Assembly (NCBI GenBank): GCA_004556655.1
Contig: SFGF01000002.1
Span: 1-64,000, forward strand
Direction: 5' to 3'
Origin: Lachnospiraceae bacterium
GTDB taxonomy: Bacteria; Bacillota; Clostridia; Lachnospirales; Lachnospiraceae
Length of the DNA: 64,000 bases
Made by a program: the position numbers and the translations under genes. The notes beneath the pieces were generated by a model. It saw only the letters and a program-made list of their open reading frames with translations. It made no database searches and was not told the DNA's origin. This document shows positions 7,493 to 14,258 of this stretch, piece after piece; within the stretch, counting starts at the first letter, position 1; each line of letters opens with the position of its first letter.

Positions 7493-7892
7493 AAATAAGG
7501 ATCTGGTAGTTGAACGGCTTAAAAGTCAGGGGTTTCGGATTACCAGACAAAGAAAACTTCTGATTGATATTATTCTAAGTGAGAACTGCAGCTGCTGTAA
7601 AGAAGTATATATTCTTGCGTCAAAGAAAGAGCCGGGTATCGGAATGGCAACCGTATATCGAACGGTTGATGCTCTGGAAAAAGTCGGAGCACTGAAACGC
7701 AGAACCGCATATCAACTGTGTGATCAGAAGAATAAAATGTGCCAAAGCTGGCTGGTGGAACTAGATGACAGTTCCACGGTGAAACTTGATTATGCATCCA
7801 TGAAAAAAATTATTGAGAATGGAATGCTGAATTATGGGATCACCAAAGGAAAAAAAGTAAAAGGAATCATGTTAATACAGGCAGAGGAATGA
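7482..7892 (+). CDS. Fur-family-like metalloregulator with an atypical C-terminus
   Basis: The 136-residue protein has the Fur winged helix: LKSQGFRITRQRKLLIDIILSENC, then GIGMATVYRTVDALEKVGALKRR with the ATVYRT recognition-helix signature. The metal-site features of ordinary Fur/PerR are altered. HxSAEEVY is replaced by CSCCKEVY, and the HHHxH and paired CxxC zinc motifs are absent from the short C-terminal domain. Such degenerate Fur-like proteins occur next to feoB in Lachnospiraceae. It is encoded at the end of the feo operon, overlapping the Cys-rich peptide gene, so it may sense iron, or the peptide itself, and regulate the operon (inference). Confidence 0.8.
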   Translation: MEIENKDLVVERLKSQGFRITRQRKLLIDIILSENCSCCKEVYILASKKEPGIGMATVYRTVDALEKVGALKRRTAYQLCDQKNKMCQSWLVELDDSSTVKLDYASMKKIIENGMLNYGITKGKKVKGIMLIQAEE

Positions 7893-7957
7893 CTGTAATG
7901 CATCATGGGATTAAATGCTTTTTACCTTAGCATCAAAAAATACATTTATGAATGAAG

Positions 7958-8006
7958 ACAGGGAATTCCCGGATGATGAAATATTCAAAAGGGGATTCCC
8001 TGTTTT
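7958..8006 (+). terminator. Terminator of the feo operon
   Basis: ACAGGGAATTCCC (7958-7970) pairs with GGGGATTCCCTGT (7991-8003), followed by a short T run. It lies 66 bases after the Fur-like gene. The loop is rather long (about 20 bases). Confidence 0.65.
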
Positions 8007-8113
8007 GCAGAGAGATGTGATGAGAAAAGCAATTAATATATAATCGTGCTGCAGGAGAGCAGGGATTTCATTTGAGAGTTTTGTGTGTAAAAATGACAGG
8101 AGGTATAATAGCT

Positions 8114-8398
8114 GTGGTAAAAATGATTCTTGAAATAGAAGGAATGTCCTGTGGGATGTGTGAAAGCCATATCAACGATACAATACGCAGGCAGTTTACT
8201 GTCAAAAAAGTTTCTTCTTCACATACAAAAGGTGAAACAGAAATCATTGCGGAAAATCCGTTGGATATAAAAAAATTGAGAAAGATAATCCATGAGACAG
8301 GATATGAGGTTCTTAGCGTTAAGACAGAACCCTATGTGAAAAAGGGATTTTTCAGAAGAAATATCTCTGGAGGAATGAAAGAAAATTTATGGAAATAA
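8114..8398 (+). CDS. Heavy-metal-associated (HMA/CopZ-like) domain protein
   Basis: From the GTG at 8114 the product reads VVKMILEIEGMSCGMCESHINDTIRRQF. GMSCGMC is the CxxC metal-binding loop of HMA domains, with the usual second half ending IHETGYEVLSVK. At about 94 residues it is slightly longer than CopZ (about 70) because of a basic tail (KKGFFRRNISGGMKENLWK). It probably binds Cu(I) or a similar soft metal in the cytoplasm. An AGGAGG (8098-8103) supports the GTG start; ATG 8123 is the alternative. No P-type ATPase is nearby. Remains of an ABC permease follow. Confidence 0.82.
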   Translation: MVKMILEIEGMSCGMCESHINDTIRRQFTVKKVSSSHTKGETEIIAENPLDIKKLRKIIHETGYEVLSVKTEPYVKKGFFRRNISGGMKENLWK

Positions 8399-9104
8399 CA
8401 CAGAAAAGAGAACGGGAAAAATGTAGAAGAAAAATATAAACTGGATGATCCTGATTTTTCAGCAGTTCCTATAACTGTGTATGAGAATTTCTACCGGAAT
8501 GAAGGTTTTAAACGCCTCTCCGGGGCAATCCACTATACATATGCATGGAAGTATGAACAGAAAACGAAAGATGAAATAGAAGAAAAGAAGCCGGATGCGT
8601 TTTTTAAGACAACAGTAATACCGGTCTTCCTGATGTTTGTAGTAAATCTGATTGTAATCATCCGTATGATGCAGTATACACCTCTGCAGTTTTTACGGTG
8701 TGATCTTAAAAAGACAAAACGAAAGAAAACCATACGGCTGCCGAAGTGGAGTTTTTCAGCAGATTTCGTATGCGAATCATATTTCAGAATACACCCAATT
8801 ACATTATTCTTTTTGCGGGCGTTTTCTTCATCATGGTCATGCTGGCATGACGAAGATCCTTGGGTATGAAAACCGAGAGATTGCAAGTCTTTATCTACTT
8901 TCTACAACCATGGTAGTGATTGTGGCAGATGTGATATATAAAGATGTTTGCTTTTTTACTTCTGGGGTATTTGCTGGTATTGGTGCTGGATTTTCGGAGA
9001 GTTCGAAAAATCCTGATGGTCTTCTTTTTATATGTAAAAAGATAGTTGCTGGTCACGGAGTGAACAGTAACAAAAGATACAGAGAAGAATTCTCAAATAC
9101 ATAG
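8399..9104 (+). pseudogene. Decayed ABC-transporter permease (FtsX/MacB-like)
   Basis: Three frames carry consecutive pieces of one permease. First comes EEKYKLDDPDFSAVPITVYENFYRN through FFKTTVIPVFLMFVVNLIVIIRMMQYTPLQFLRCDLKKTKRKKTIRLPKWSF (8420-8755). Next, after an apparent one-base loss in the T run near 8752, FSRFRMRIIFQNTPNYIILFAGVFFIMVMLA. Then in a third frame ENREIASLYLLSTTMVVIVADV. The LQFLRxDLKKTKRKK and RFRMRIIFQNxPNY patterns are those of large FtsX-type permeases of Clostridial ABC transporters. The N-terminal half is missing. No ATPase gene is adjacent. The remainder (to about 9104) has no recognisable content. Confidence 0.6.
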
Positions 9105-9111
9105 AATTATA

Positions 9112-9164
9112 TTGACAATCTTGCAAAGAAGCTGTAACATACAATTAGTTAGAAAAGACTAACT
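9112..9164 (+). promoter_or_regulatory. Promoter and iron-operator-like palindrome upstream of the DUF2325 operon
   Basis: TTGACA (9112-9117), a 17-base spacer and TAACAT (9135-9140) form a sigma-A promoter. Directly downstream, across the expected start site, is a perfect palindrome AGTTAG-AAAAGA-CTAACT (9147-9164). The same half-sites occur at 9245, 5072 and, with one change, 4537. A bound repressor here would block initiation. Confidence 0.72.
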
Positions 9165-9211
9165 TGTATAAAAAAGAAAATTGATCAAAAGGTTTGGTTT
9201 AAAAAAATACG

Positions 9212-9234
9212 AAACGCTGTAGAGCGTTTTATTT
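9212..9234 (+). terminator. Terminator-like hairpin in the leader of the DUF2325 operon
   Basis: AAACGCT-GTAG-AGCGTTT (9212-9229) is followed by TATTTT. It lies 60-75 bases downstream of the predicted transcription start and 50 bases before the first gene. It could end a short RNA or act as an attenuator. Confidence 0.5.
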
Positions 9235-9244
9235 TAACAAGATA

Positions 9245-9262
9245 AGTTAGAATTAACTAACT
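9245..9262. promoter_or_regulatory. Second perfect iron-operator-like palindrome before the DUF2325 gene
   Basis: AGTTAG-AATTAA-CTAACT has half-sites identical to the copy at 9147-9164. It ends just before the AAAGGAG ribosome binding site of the DUF2325 gene. Bound protein would block elongation or a second promoter (TAGAAT at 9248-9253 could be a -10). Confidence 0.65.
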
Positions 9263-9281
9263 AAGAAAGGAGAATTAAATT

Positions 9282-9587
9282 ATGAGTGTAGTAATCATAG
9301 GCGGCAATGAGTGTATGGTCCGTCAATATAAAAATTTATGCAGGGAATATCAGTGTGACGCAAAAGTGTATCCAAAACAAAACAGCAGCCTGAAAGGAAT
9401 CGGAAATCCTGATCTGCTTGTTCTGTTTACCGGTACCGTATCGCATAAAATGGTACGGAATGCATTATCTGAAACCAAAGGTCAGGATGTAAAGGTTGTT
9501 CGATCCCATACAAGTTCTATGTCAGCACTGAAAAATATTCTGGAAGAAAATATAAAACAGGAGGAAATGGTATGTCCGATGAGATGA
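9282..9587 (+). CDS. DUF2325 domain protein, first gene of an iron-linked operon
   Basis: This 101-residue protein starts MSVVIIGGNECMVRQYKNLCREYQCDAKVYPKQNSSLKGIGNPDLLVLFTGTVSHKMVRNAL. The GGNEcMxxxY opening and the VLFTGTVSHKMV block are the signature of DUF2325. The biochemical role is not established. It overlaps the next gene by 16 bases, so the two are translationally coupled. Two operator-like palindromes in front suggest expression when iron is low. In many gut Clostridia the order DUF2325-DUF3793-flavodoxin recurs. Confidence 0.85.
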   Translation: MSVVIIGGNECMVRQYKNLCREYQCDAKVYPKQNSSLKGIGNPDLLVLFTGTVSHKMVRNALSETKGQDVKVVRSHTSSMSALKNILEENIKQEEMVCPMR

Positions 9588-10123
9588 TTATCCGTCATTG
9601 TTCACCCACACTTGCAGGATTAAAGACCGGAAATATTTTTAGCTGTCCATATTCCAATAAAAAGGAATTGTTCTGTGCAGTTCGTTCTTTAAATCAGAGG
9701 TTGGTGCCGAAAGGGGTTCGTGTGGTTCCACTGCGTATGTCTGCCGAAAGGGTTTTACTTTATATTTATCGTCCGAATAAGCTGGAAAGTGATCTGGCTG
9801 TAGAGGAAGCAGCAAACATTTTGGAAGAATACGGATATTGTGTGAAGGATTTTGGTCAATGTGTAGTACGTTTGAGAAGAAGGTTGTATGAGTCTGAAGA
9901 ATTTCCTCACGAGATCGGACTTTTCCTGGGATATCCCCCGGAGGATGTACGTGGGTTCATAGAAAACCGCGCCGGAGGATATAAATGTACCGGAGTTTGG
10001 AAGGTATATGGGGACGAAAACAATGCAAAAAAACAATTTGACCGTTATAAAAAATGTACAGATGTGTATTGCTCACAATGGGCGCGAGGTAAGAGTATTG
10101 AGCGGCTTACAGTAGCTGTTTAA
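9572..10123 (+). CDS. DUF3793 family protein
   Basis: The 183-residue protein has the DUF3793 pattern: IIRHCSPTLAGLKTGNIFSCPY, then GVRVVPLRMSAERVLLYIYRPNKLESDL and, near the end, HEIGLFLGYPPEDVRGFIENRAGGYKCTGVWKVYGDENNAKKQFDRYKKCTDVY. The family has no proven activity. Conserved Cys and His residues near the start (RHCSPTL, SCPY) could bind a cofactor. It lies between DUF2325 and flavodoxin genes in what looks like one iron-responsive operon, which suggests a role in flavodoxin use or haem/iron sparing (inference). Confidence 0.88.
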   Translation: MSDEMIIRHCSPTLAGLKTGNIFSCPYSNKKELFCAVRSLNQRLVPKGVRVVPLRMSAERVLLYIYRPNKLESDLAVEEAANILEEYGYCVKDFGQCVVRLRRRLYESEEFPHEIGLFLGYPPEDVRGFIENRAGGYKCTGVWKVYGDENNAKKQFDRYKKCTDVYCSQWARGKSIERLTVAV

Positions 10124-10168
10124 TATAGATAAAATGAATGAAAAAAGAGAAGAAAGGCTGGGAATCAT

Positions 10169-10591
10169 ATGAGTAAAATTGCGGTTGTTTATTGGAGTGG
10201 AACTGGAAATACGGAGCAGATGGCTTCCGAGGTTCTGGAAGGAGCAAAGGAAAAAGGGGCAGATGCTGTTTTGTTTACATCAGCAGAATTTGATGCATCC
10301 ATGTTGAATACCTATGATGCAGTTGCCTTTGGGTGTCCGGCCATGGGAGCGGAGGTATTGGAAGAAGATGAATTCCAGCCAATGTGGGATGCCTGTGAAG
10401 GTGCCCTGGGAGGAAAAAAGGTAGCATTGTTTGGTTCTTATGGATGGGGAGACGGTGAATGGATGCGTAACTGGGAAGAATCCTGCAGCAGCGCAGGAGC
10501 AGTACTTGCCTGCGACAGTGTGATCTGCAATGAGACACCGGATGATGAGGCTTTGTCTGCGTGTAAAGCTTTGGGAGCTGCATTGGTATAA
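10169..10591 (+). CDS. Flavodoxin
   Basis: This 140-residue short-chain flavodoxin starts MSKIAVVYWSGTGNTEQMA, with T/SGTGNT as the FMN phosphate loop. FGCPAMGAEVLEEDEF and FGSYGWGDGEWM are the second and third FMN loops. It carries low-potential electrons in the cytoplasm in place of ferredoxin. Its placement behind two operator-like iron boxes fits the known replacement of ferredoxin by flavodoxin under iron limitation. AGAAAGG ribosome binding site; a strong terminator follows at 10628. Confidence 0.95.
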   Translation: MSKIAVVYWSGTGNTEQMASEVLEGAKEKGADAVLFTSAEFDASMLNTYDAVAFGCPAMGAEVLEEDEFQPMWDACEGALGGKKVALFGSYGWGDGEWMRNWEESCSSAGAVLACDSVICNETPDDEALSACKALGAALV

Positions 10592-10627
10592 ATTCATCTC
10601 CGGTGAAAAGAATAGTATCAGAGGACG

Positions 10628-10656
10628 ATGAGCATCCAGAAAGGATGCTCATTTTT
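10628..10656 (+). terminator. Terminator after flavodoxin
   Basis: A perfect 10-bp stem, ATGAGCATCC (10628-10637) with GGATGCTCAT (10643-10652), has a 5-base loop and a T run. It is a classic intrinsic terminator. Confidence 0.9.
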
Positions 10657-10776
10657 AGCTATGGCCAACGAAAAAGTGGATGAGATAGTGGAAGAATTTA
10701 TATTATTGTGTTACAGTGTTGGAATGGGAAAATGTCTTTTTGATTATAGGTTATTGTATGCGACAGGAGAAGAAAA

Positions 10777-11364
10777 ATGTGTGGACGTTATTATGTAGAT
10801 GATGATACAGCAAAAGAAATAGAAAAAATGGTCCGGGAAGTGGATGGAAAACTGAAAAAAGAACGCAGAGGAGATATTTGCCCTTCTCAGTCTGCAGCCG
10901 TAGTTACAGGGAAAAAACCACATCTGACAGCGGAAGAAATGATATGGGGGTTTCCGCAGTATCAAAAGAGCGGGCTTTTGATCAATGCAAGGGCAGAAAC
11001 TGTGTTGGAAAGGAAAATGTTCCGGGAAAGTGTGCTTCACAGACGGTGCATGATTCCTGCCAGATCTTTTTATGAATGGGATCCGGATAGGAATAAAGTT
11101 ACCTTTCAGTCGGAGAATCAGTCAATTCTTTATATGGCCGGATTCTATAACCAATTCCGGGGAGAAGACCGTTTTATTATTTTGACTGCCGAGGCTAATG
11201 CATCAGTAAAGCCGGTACATCATCGGATGCCTTTGCTTTTAGACAGAAAGGAAGTGGAAGACTGGATCTATGATGATACATTTCTGGAATTTGCGCTTCA
11301 CAAGAATCAACCGAGGCTCCGGCGTGTGCAGGAATATGAGCAGATCAGTCTGTTTTCAATATAG
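10777..11364 (+). CDS. SOS response-associated peptidase (SRAP, YedK/HMCES family)
   Basis: The 195-residue protein begins MCGRYYVDDDTAKEIEKMV, with the catalytic Cys2 exposed after Met removal. Other SRAP motifs are the NARAET active-site block, PARSFYEWDP and the HHRMPLLL histidine. SRAP proteins form a covalent thiazolidine crosslink with abasic sites in single-stranded DNA and protect it. Its presence 1.6 kb before an SOS-type Y-family polymerase fits DNA-damage tolerance. No LexA-like box was seen directly upstream, so its own control is unclear. Confidence 0.93.
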   Translation: MCGRYYVDDDTAKEIEKMVREVDGKLKKERRGDICPSQSAAVVTGKKPHLTAEEMIWGFPQYQKSGLLINARAETVLERKMFRESVLHRRCMIPARSFYEWDPDRNKVTFQSENQSILYMAGFYNQFRGEDRFIILTAEANASVKPVHHRMPLLLDRKEVEDWIYDDTFLEFALHKNQPRLRRVQEYEQISLFSI

Positions 11365-11387
11365 AGTGAAAAGTGAAGCGCATCTGT

Positions 11388-11894
11388 TTATTTTTTGATG
11401 GAAGGAAAAAGATTTTTATCAATCTTGCCGGAGGCGATGGTCTGATCCAACCAGAGATTAAGAGAATCGATTGCCAATGACATTTTTTTCAGTTCTTTTT
11501 TTATTTTAAGAAAATCGGGCAATTCATCCTCAGATAATTTACCATCTACTGTGATTTCAATCAGCCGTTCTTTTTCACAGACCAGTTTATTGAGCGTGGC
11601 AAGCATCTCAAGCGTAATCTGTGAAAGTTCTTTTGACTTGATCTCCGGGACATATTCTATTCCGATTGGGCATTCATGAGAGCAAAAATAGTTGCATAAG
11701 GAAGGATTTTTGTAACAGTCAGCCATGGCAAGGACCTCTTCCGGATGTGGCAATGTCTTTTCACTTTCTATTTTTTCGATGCGGTCTGAGGAGATAAATG
11801 CAAGCTTTTCGGCAGCAGTCTCACGCGAATAGTTCATTTCTTCCCGACTTGTCTGATATATGGTCTTATTTTCTTTTGTGGATTTTCTTCCCAT
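11388..11894 (-). CDS. XRE-type helix-turn-helix protein
   Basis: From the ATG at 11894 (AGGGGAA nine bases upstream) the 168-residue product reads MGRKSTKENKTIYQTSREEMNYSRETAAEKLAFISSDRIEKIESEKTLPHPEEVLAMADCYKNP. This is a single XRE/Cro-type HTH (residues 15-65). The Cys-containing segment SLCNYFCSHECPIGIEY and a long helical C-terminus with alternating Leu/Glu (likely coiled coil or bundle) follow. The Cys cluster (CNYFCSHEC) may bind metal. The function is unknown; it is probably a small autoregulated repressor. It is transcribed toward the SRAP gene and is divergent from the small membrane-protein gene. Confidence 0.78.
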   Translation of the reverse strand: MGRKSTKENKTIYQTSREEMNYSRETAAEKLAFISSDRIEKIESEKTLPHPEEVLAMADCYKNPSLCNYFCSHECPIGIEYVPEIKSKELSQITLEMLATLNKLVCEKERLIEITVDGKLSEDELPDFLKIKKELKKMSLAIDSLNLWLDQTIASGKIDKNLFPSIKK

Positions 11895-12119
11895 AATAAA
11901 ATTCCCCTGATGTATCTGATATTGTTTTTTATCATTATATAGGATAATTGCCACAAAAGAAATGGTTTTCAGAGAAAAAGATAGAATGTTAATCAGTCAG
12001 AAAAATAAACCGCACAAACAGCGAAATAGATGGTATTATTTCTGTAAAAACATGGTTTATCACAAGTAAGAGGACAGGTATAATAAAACAATAAACCGGC
12101 TGTAAGGAGGATGAATAGA

Positions 12120-12341
12120 ATGTTAGCGTTTATATTTATGGTTTTGTTGTTTATGGTATTTGGGAAAATTCTTGTTTTTGCTGTGAAAGCAGCCTGGGGA
12201 GTAACTAAAATTGTATGTACGGTAGTGCTGTTTCCTTTGATTTTGATCGGTATGGTTGTGGGAGGATTGATTAAAATAGCATTGCCGGTACTTCTGATCG
12301 TAGGAGTGATAACGCTGTTTATGCCGAAGAGTGCAAATTAA
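12120..12341 (+). CDS. Small hydrophobic membrane protein
   Basis: The product has 73 residues from the ATG at 12120, chosen because AAGGAGG (12104-12110) sits 9 bases away. It contains two or three hydrophobic segments (MLAFIFMVLLFMVFGKILVFAV, VCTVVLFPLILIGMVVGGLI, IALPVLLIVGVITLF) and a short charged end. No family is recognised. A TATAAT at 12079-12084 may be its -10 element. It precedes a LURP-one-related gene by 27 bases and is probably in the same transcript. Confidence 0.7.
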   Translation: MLAFIFMVLLFMVFGKILVFAVKAAWGVTKIVCTVVLFPLILIGMVVGGLIKIALPVLLIVGVITLFMPKSAN

Positions 12342-12368
12342 AAAGAAATGTTGAGGGGAGGAAAAAGG

Positions 12369-12842
12369 ATGAAATTATTATTTAAACAAAGATTTTTTTC
12401 ATGGTTTGACAGTTATGATATCTATGATGAGGCTGGAAATACAGTATACACTGTAAAAGGACAACTTTCCTGGGGACATTGTCTGAAAATCTATGATGCT
12501 TATAGAAATGAAATCGGAACTGTGCGCGAACGTATACTTTCATTTCTTCCCAGATTTGAGATTTATATGGGAAGGCAATATATTGGCTGCATTACAAAAG
12601 AATTTACTTTTTTTAAGCCCAAATTTACCATAGATTTTAACGGTTGGCATGTGAAAGGTGATTTTTGGGGCTGGGATTATAAGGTGTACGACAGGAGCGG
12701 AAGGTATGTAGCCGGAGTTTCTAAACAGCTTTTCAGATGGACAGATACGTATGTGATAGATGTATATGATCCGCAGGATGCACTGGGAGCACTCATGCTT
12801 GTCCTGGCTATTGATGCAGAAAAATGTTCCAATGATGATTAA
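12369..12842 (+). CDS. LURP-one-related (YxjI/DUF567-like) protein
   Basis: From the ATG at 12369 (GGGGAGG upstream) the 157-residue protein reads MKLLFKQRFFSWFDSYDIYDEAGNTVYTVKGQLSWGHCLKIYDAYRNEIGTVRERILSFLPRFEIYMGRQYIG. The alternating aromatic beta-strand pattern, the GxxxxWxxxVYDxxGxxVAxVSKxLFRWTDTYVIDV block and the length fit the tubby-like LURP-one-related fold, also seen in scramblases. The bacterial role is unknown; membrane association is possible. It follows a small membrane protein in the same operon and is closed by a terminator. Confidence 0.85.
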   Translation: MKLLFKQRFFSWFDSYDIYDEAGNTVYTVKGQLSWGHCLKIYDAYRNEIGTVRERILSFLPRFEIYMGRQYIGCITKEFTFFKPKFTIDFNGWHVKGDFWGWDYKVYDRSGRYVAGVSKQLFRWTDTYVIDVYDPQDALGALMLVLAIDAEKCSNDD

Positions 12843-12859
12843 AAATGAAACAAGGCAGA

Positions 12860-12888
12860 AAAAAGTCATCCGGTTTGGGTGGCTTTTT
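12860..12888 (+). terminator. Terminator after the LURP-one-related gene
   Basis: AAAAAGTCATCC (12860-12871) pairs with GGGTGGCTTTTT (12877-12888), with two G-U pairs, and ends in a T run. It separates this operon from the SOS polymerase promoter. Confidence 0.8.
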
Positions 12889-12928
12889 CTTTTGGAAAAA
12901 TATTTTAGGATTTTCCATATATTTGCAC

Positions 12929-12985
12929 TTGAAATACGAACATAAGTTCGATATAATAAGCGAAAGGGAGGCGAACATAAGTTTG
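12929..12985 (+). promoter_or_regulatory. SOS promoter with two LexA-like boxes
   Basis: TTGAAA (12929-12934), a 17-base spacer and TATAAT (12952-12957) form a strong sigma-A promoter. CGAACATAAGTTCG (12937-12950) fills the spacer and matches the Gram-positive LexA box CGAAC-N4-GTTYG. A second copy, CGAACATAAGTTTG (12972-12985), starts 35 bases later, after the GGGAGG ribosome binding site (12966-12971), and runs into the TTG start codon of the polymerase. LexA repression with SOS induction is expected. Confidence 0.85.
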
Positions 12986-14245
12986 GACAGAGTGATTTTT
13001 CATATTGATATTAATTCTGCTTTTCTTTCCTGGGAAGCTGTTTATCGTCTTTATCATTTGGGCGGAATCGTGGATTTGCGTGAGGAAGTAGCGGCTGTTG
13101 GCGGAGATATGGCCATGCGTCATGGAATTATTCTTGCAAAATCTATTCCTGCAAAGAATTATAATATTAAAACCGGAGAAAGTATTACAGAAGCACTGCA
13201 GAAGTGTCCGCATCTAAAACTGGTGCCGCCGAATTATGGATTATATGAGAAGTGCTCCGCTGCTTTTATGCAGATTCTACGGCAATATTCACCGGATGTG
13301 GAACAATATAGTATAGATGAAGTTTTTATTGATATGACCGGGACAGAAAGATTATGGGGAGAACCAGTTGTGGCGGCGAATCGGATTCGTAATCAGATCA
13401 GGGAAGAACTGGGATTTACAGTCAATATAGGGGTATCAGAAAACAAATTGCTGGCAAAGATGGCAAGTGATTTTAAGAAACCTGATCGGGTGCATACCTT
13501 GTGGAAATACGAGATAGAAGAAAAGATGTGGCCGCTTCCCGTATCGGAACTCTTTTTTGTAGGGCGGGCTACCACAAGAAAATTATTGGGCATGGGAATC
13601 CGAACGATAGGAGAGCTGGCCGGAACAGATCCGGCAGTGTTAAAGAGCCATTTGAAAAAACATGGAGAAGTGATATGGGCATTTGCCAATGGGATAGATG
13701 TCTCAGTGGTGGAGTCGGAGGCTCCGGCAAATAAAGGATATGGGAACAGTACAACGATAGCTTTTGATGTTACAGATGCATCTACTGCAAAGCTGGTGCT
13801 GCTTGCACTGGCTGAGACGGTGGGGACCAGACTGCGTGCTGCGGGAGTTTGTGCAGAAGTGATTGCAGTGGGGATAAAAACGTATGATCTGCAGTATGCA
13901 AGTCGTCAGATGACGTTGAATCATGCAACTGATATTACGATCGAGATTCATCGTTGTGCCTGCCGGCTTTTCGATTCTTTATGGGATGGAAGAGCGATTC
14001 GGCATTTGGGCATTCATACAAGCAGACTTAGAGATCATATAGATATGCGACAGCTTGATATGTTTGATACGACAGATTATGAAAAGCAGGAACAGATGGA
14101 TCGGACAGTGGATGAGATCAGGAGGCGTTATGGTCGGGATTTACTAAAACGGGCTGTTTTTGTGGGAAGCAGGATAGATCATATGTCGGGCGGCATCAGC
14201 CGGGAAAAAAGAACGGTAGATTATGAGAAAGTAAAGGTGGAATAG
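12983..14245 (+). CDS. SOS-inducible Y-family DNA polymerase (DinB/Pol IV-like)
   Basis: The 420-residue translesion polymerase begins at TTG 12983: LDRVIFHIDINSAFLSWEAVYR, with catalytic Asp9. The second catalytic motif is YSIDEVFIDMTG (Asp112, Glu113). Finger, palm and thumb motifs (MAMRHGIILAKS, NIGVSENKLLAKMASDFKKPD, LFFVGRATTRKLLGMGIRTIGELA) and a little-finger domain follow. QLDMFD near residue 355 resembles a beta-clamp-binding motif. An upstream in-frame extension would cross a terminator and the promoter, so it is rejected. It differs from housekeeping DinB in having tandem LexA-like boxes and a small partner gene 13 bases downstream. Confidence 0.93.
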   Translation: MDRVIFHIDINSAFLSWEAVYRLYHLGGIVDLREEVAAVGGDMAMRHGIILAKSIPAKNYNIKTGESITEALQKCPHLKLVPPNYGLYEKCSAAFMQILRQYSPDVEQYSIDEVFIDMTGTERLWGEPVVAANRIRNQIREELGFTVNIGVSENKLLAKMASDFKKPDRVHTLWKYEIEEKMWPLPVSELFFVGRATTRKLLGMGIRTIGELAGTDPAVLKSHLKKHGEVIWAFANGIDVSVVESEAPANKGYGNSTTIAFDVTDASTAKLVLLALAETVGTRLRAAGVCAEVIAVGIKTYDLQYASRQMTLNHATDITIEIHRCACRLFDSLWDGRAIRHLGIHTSRLRDHIDMRQLDMFDTTDYEKQEQMDRTVDEIRRRYGRDLLKRAVFVGSRIDHMSGGISREKRTVDYEKVKVE

Positions 14246-14258
14246 GAGGTATCGTCGA

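Noticed and set aside
12845..12982. Upstream extension of the Y-family polymerase to an ATG at 12845
   Set aside because: It would include a terminator hairpin, the promoter and a LexA-like box. The conserved N-terminus begins at TTG 12983 with a proper ribosome binding site.
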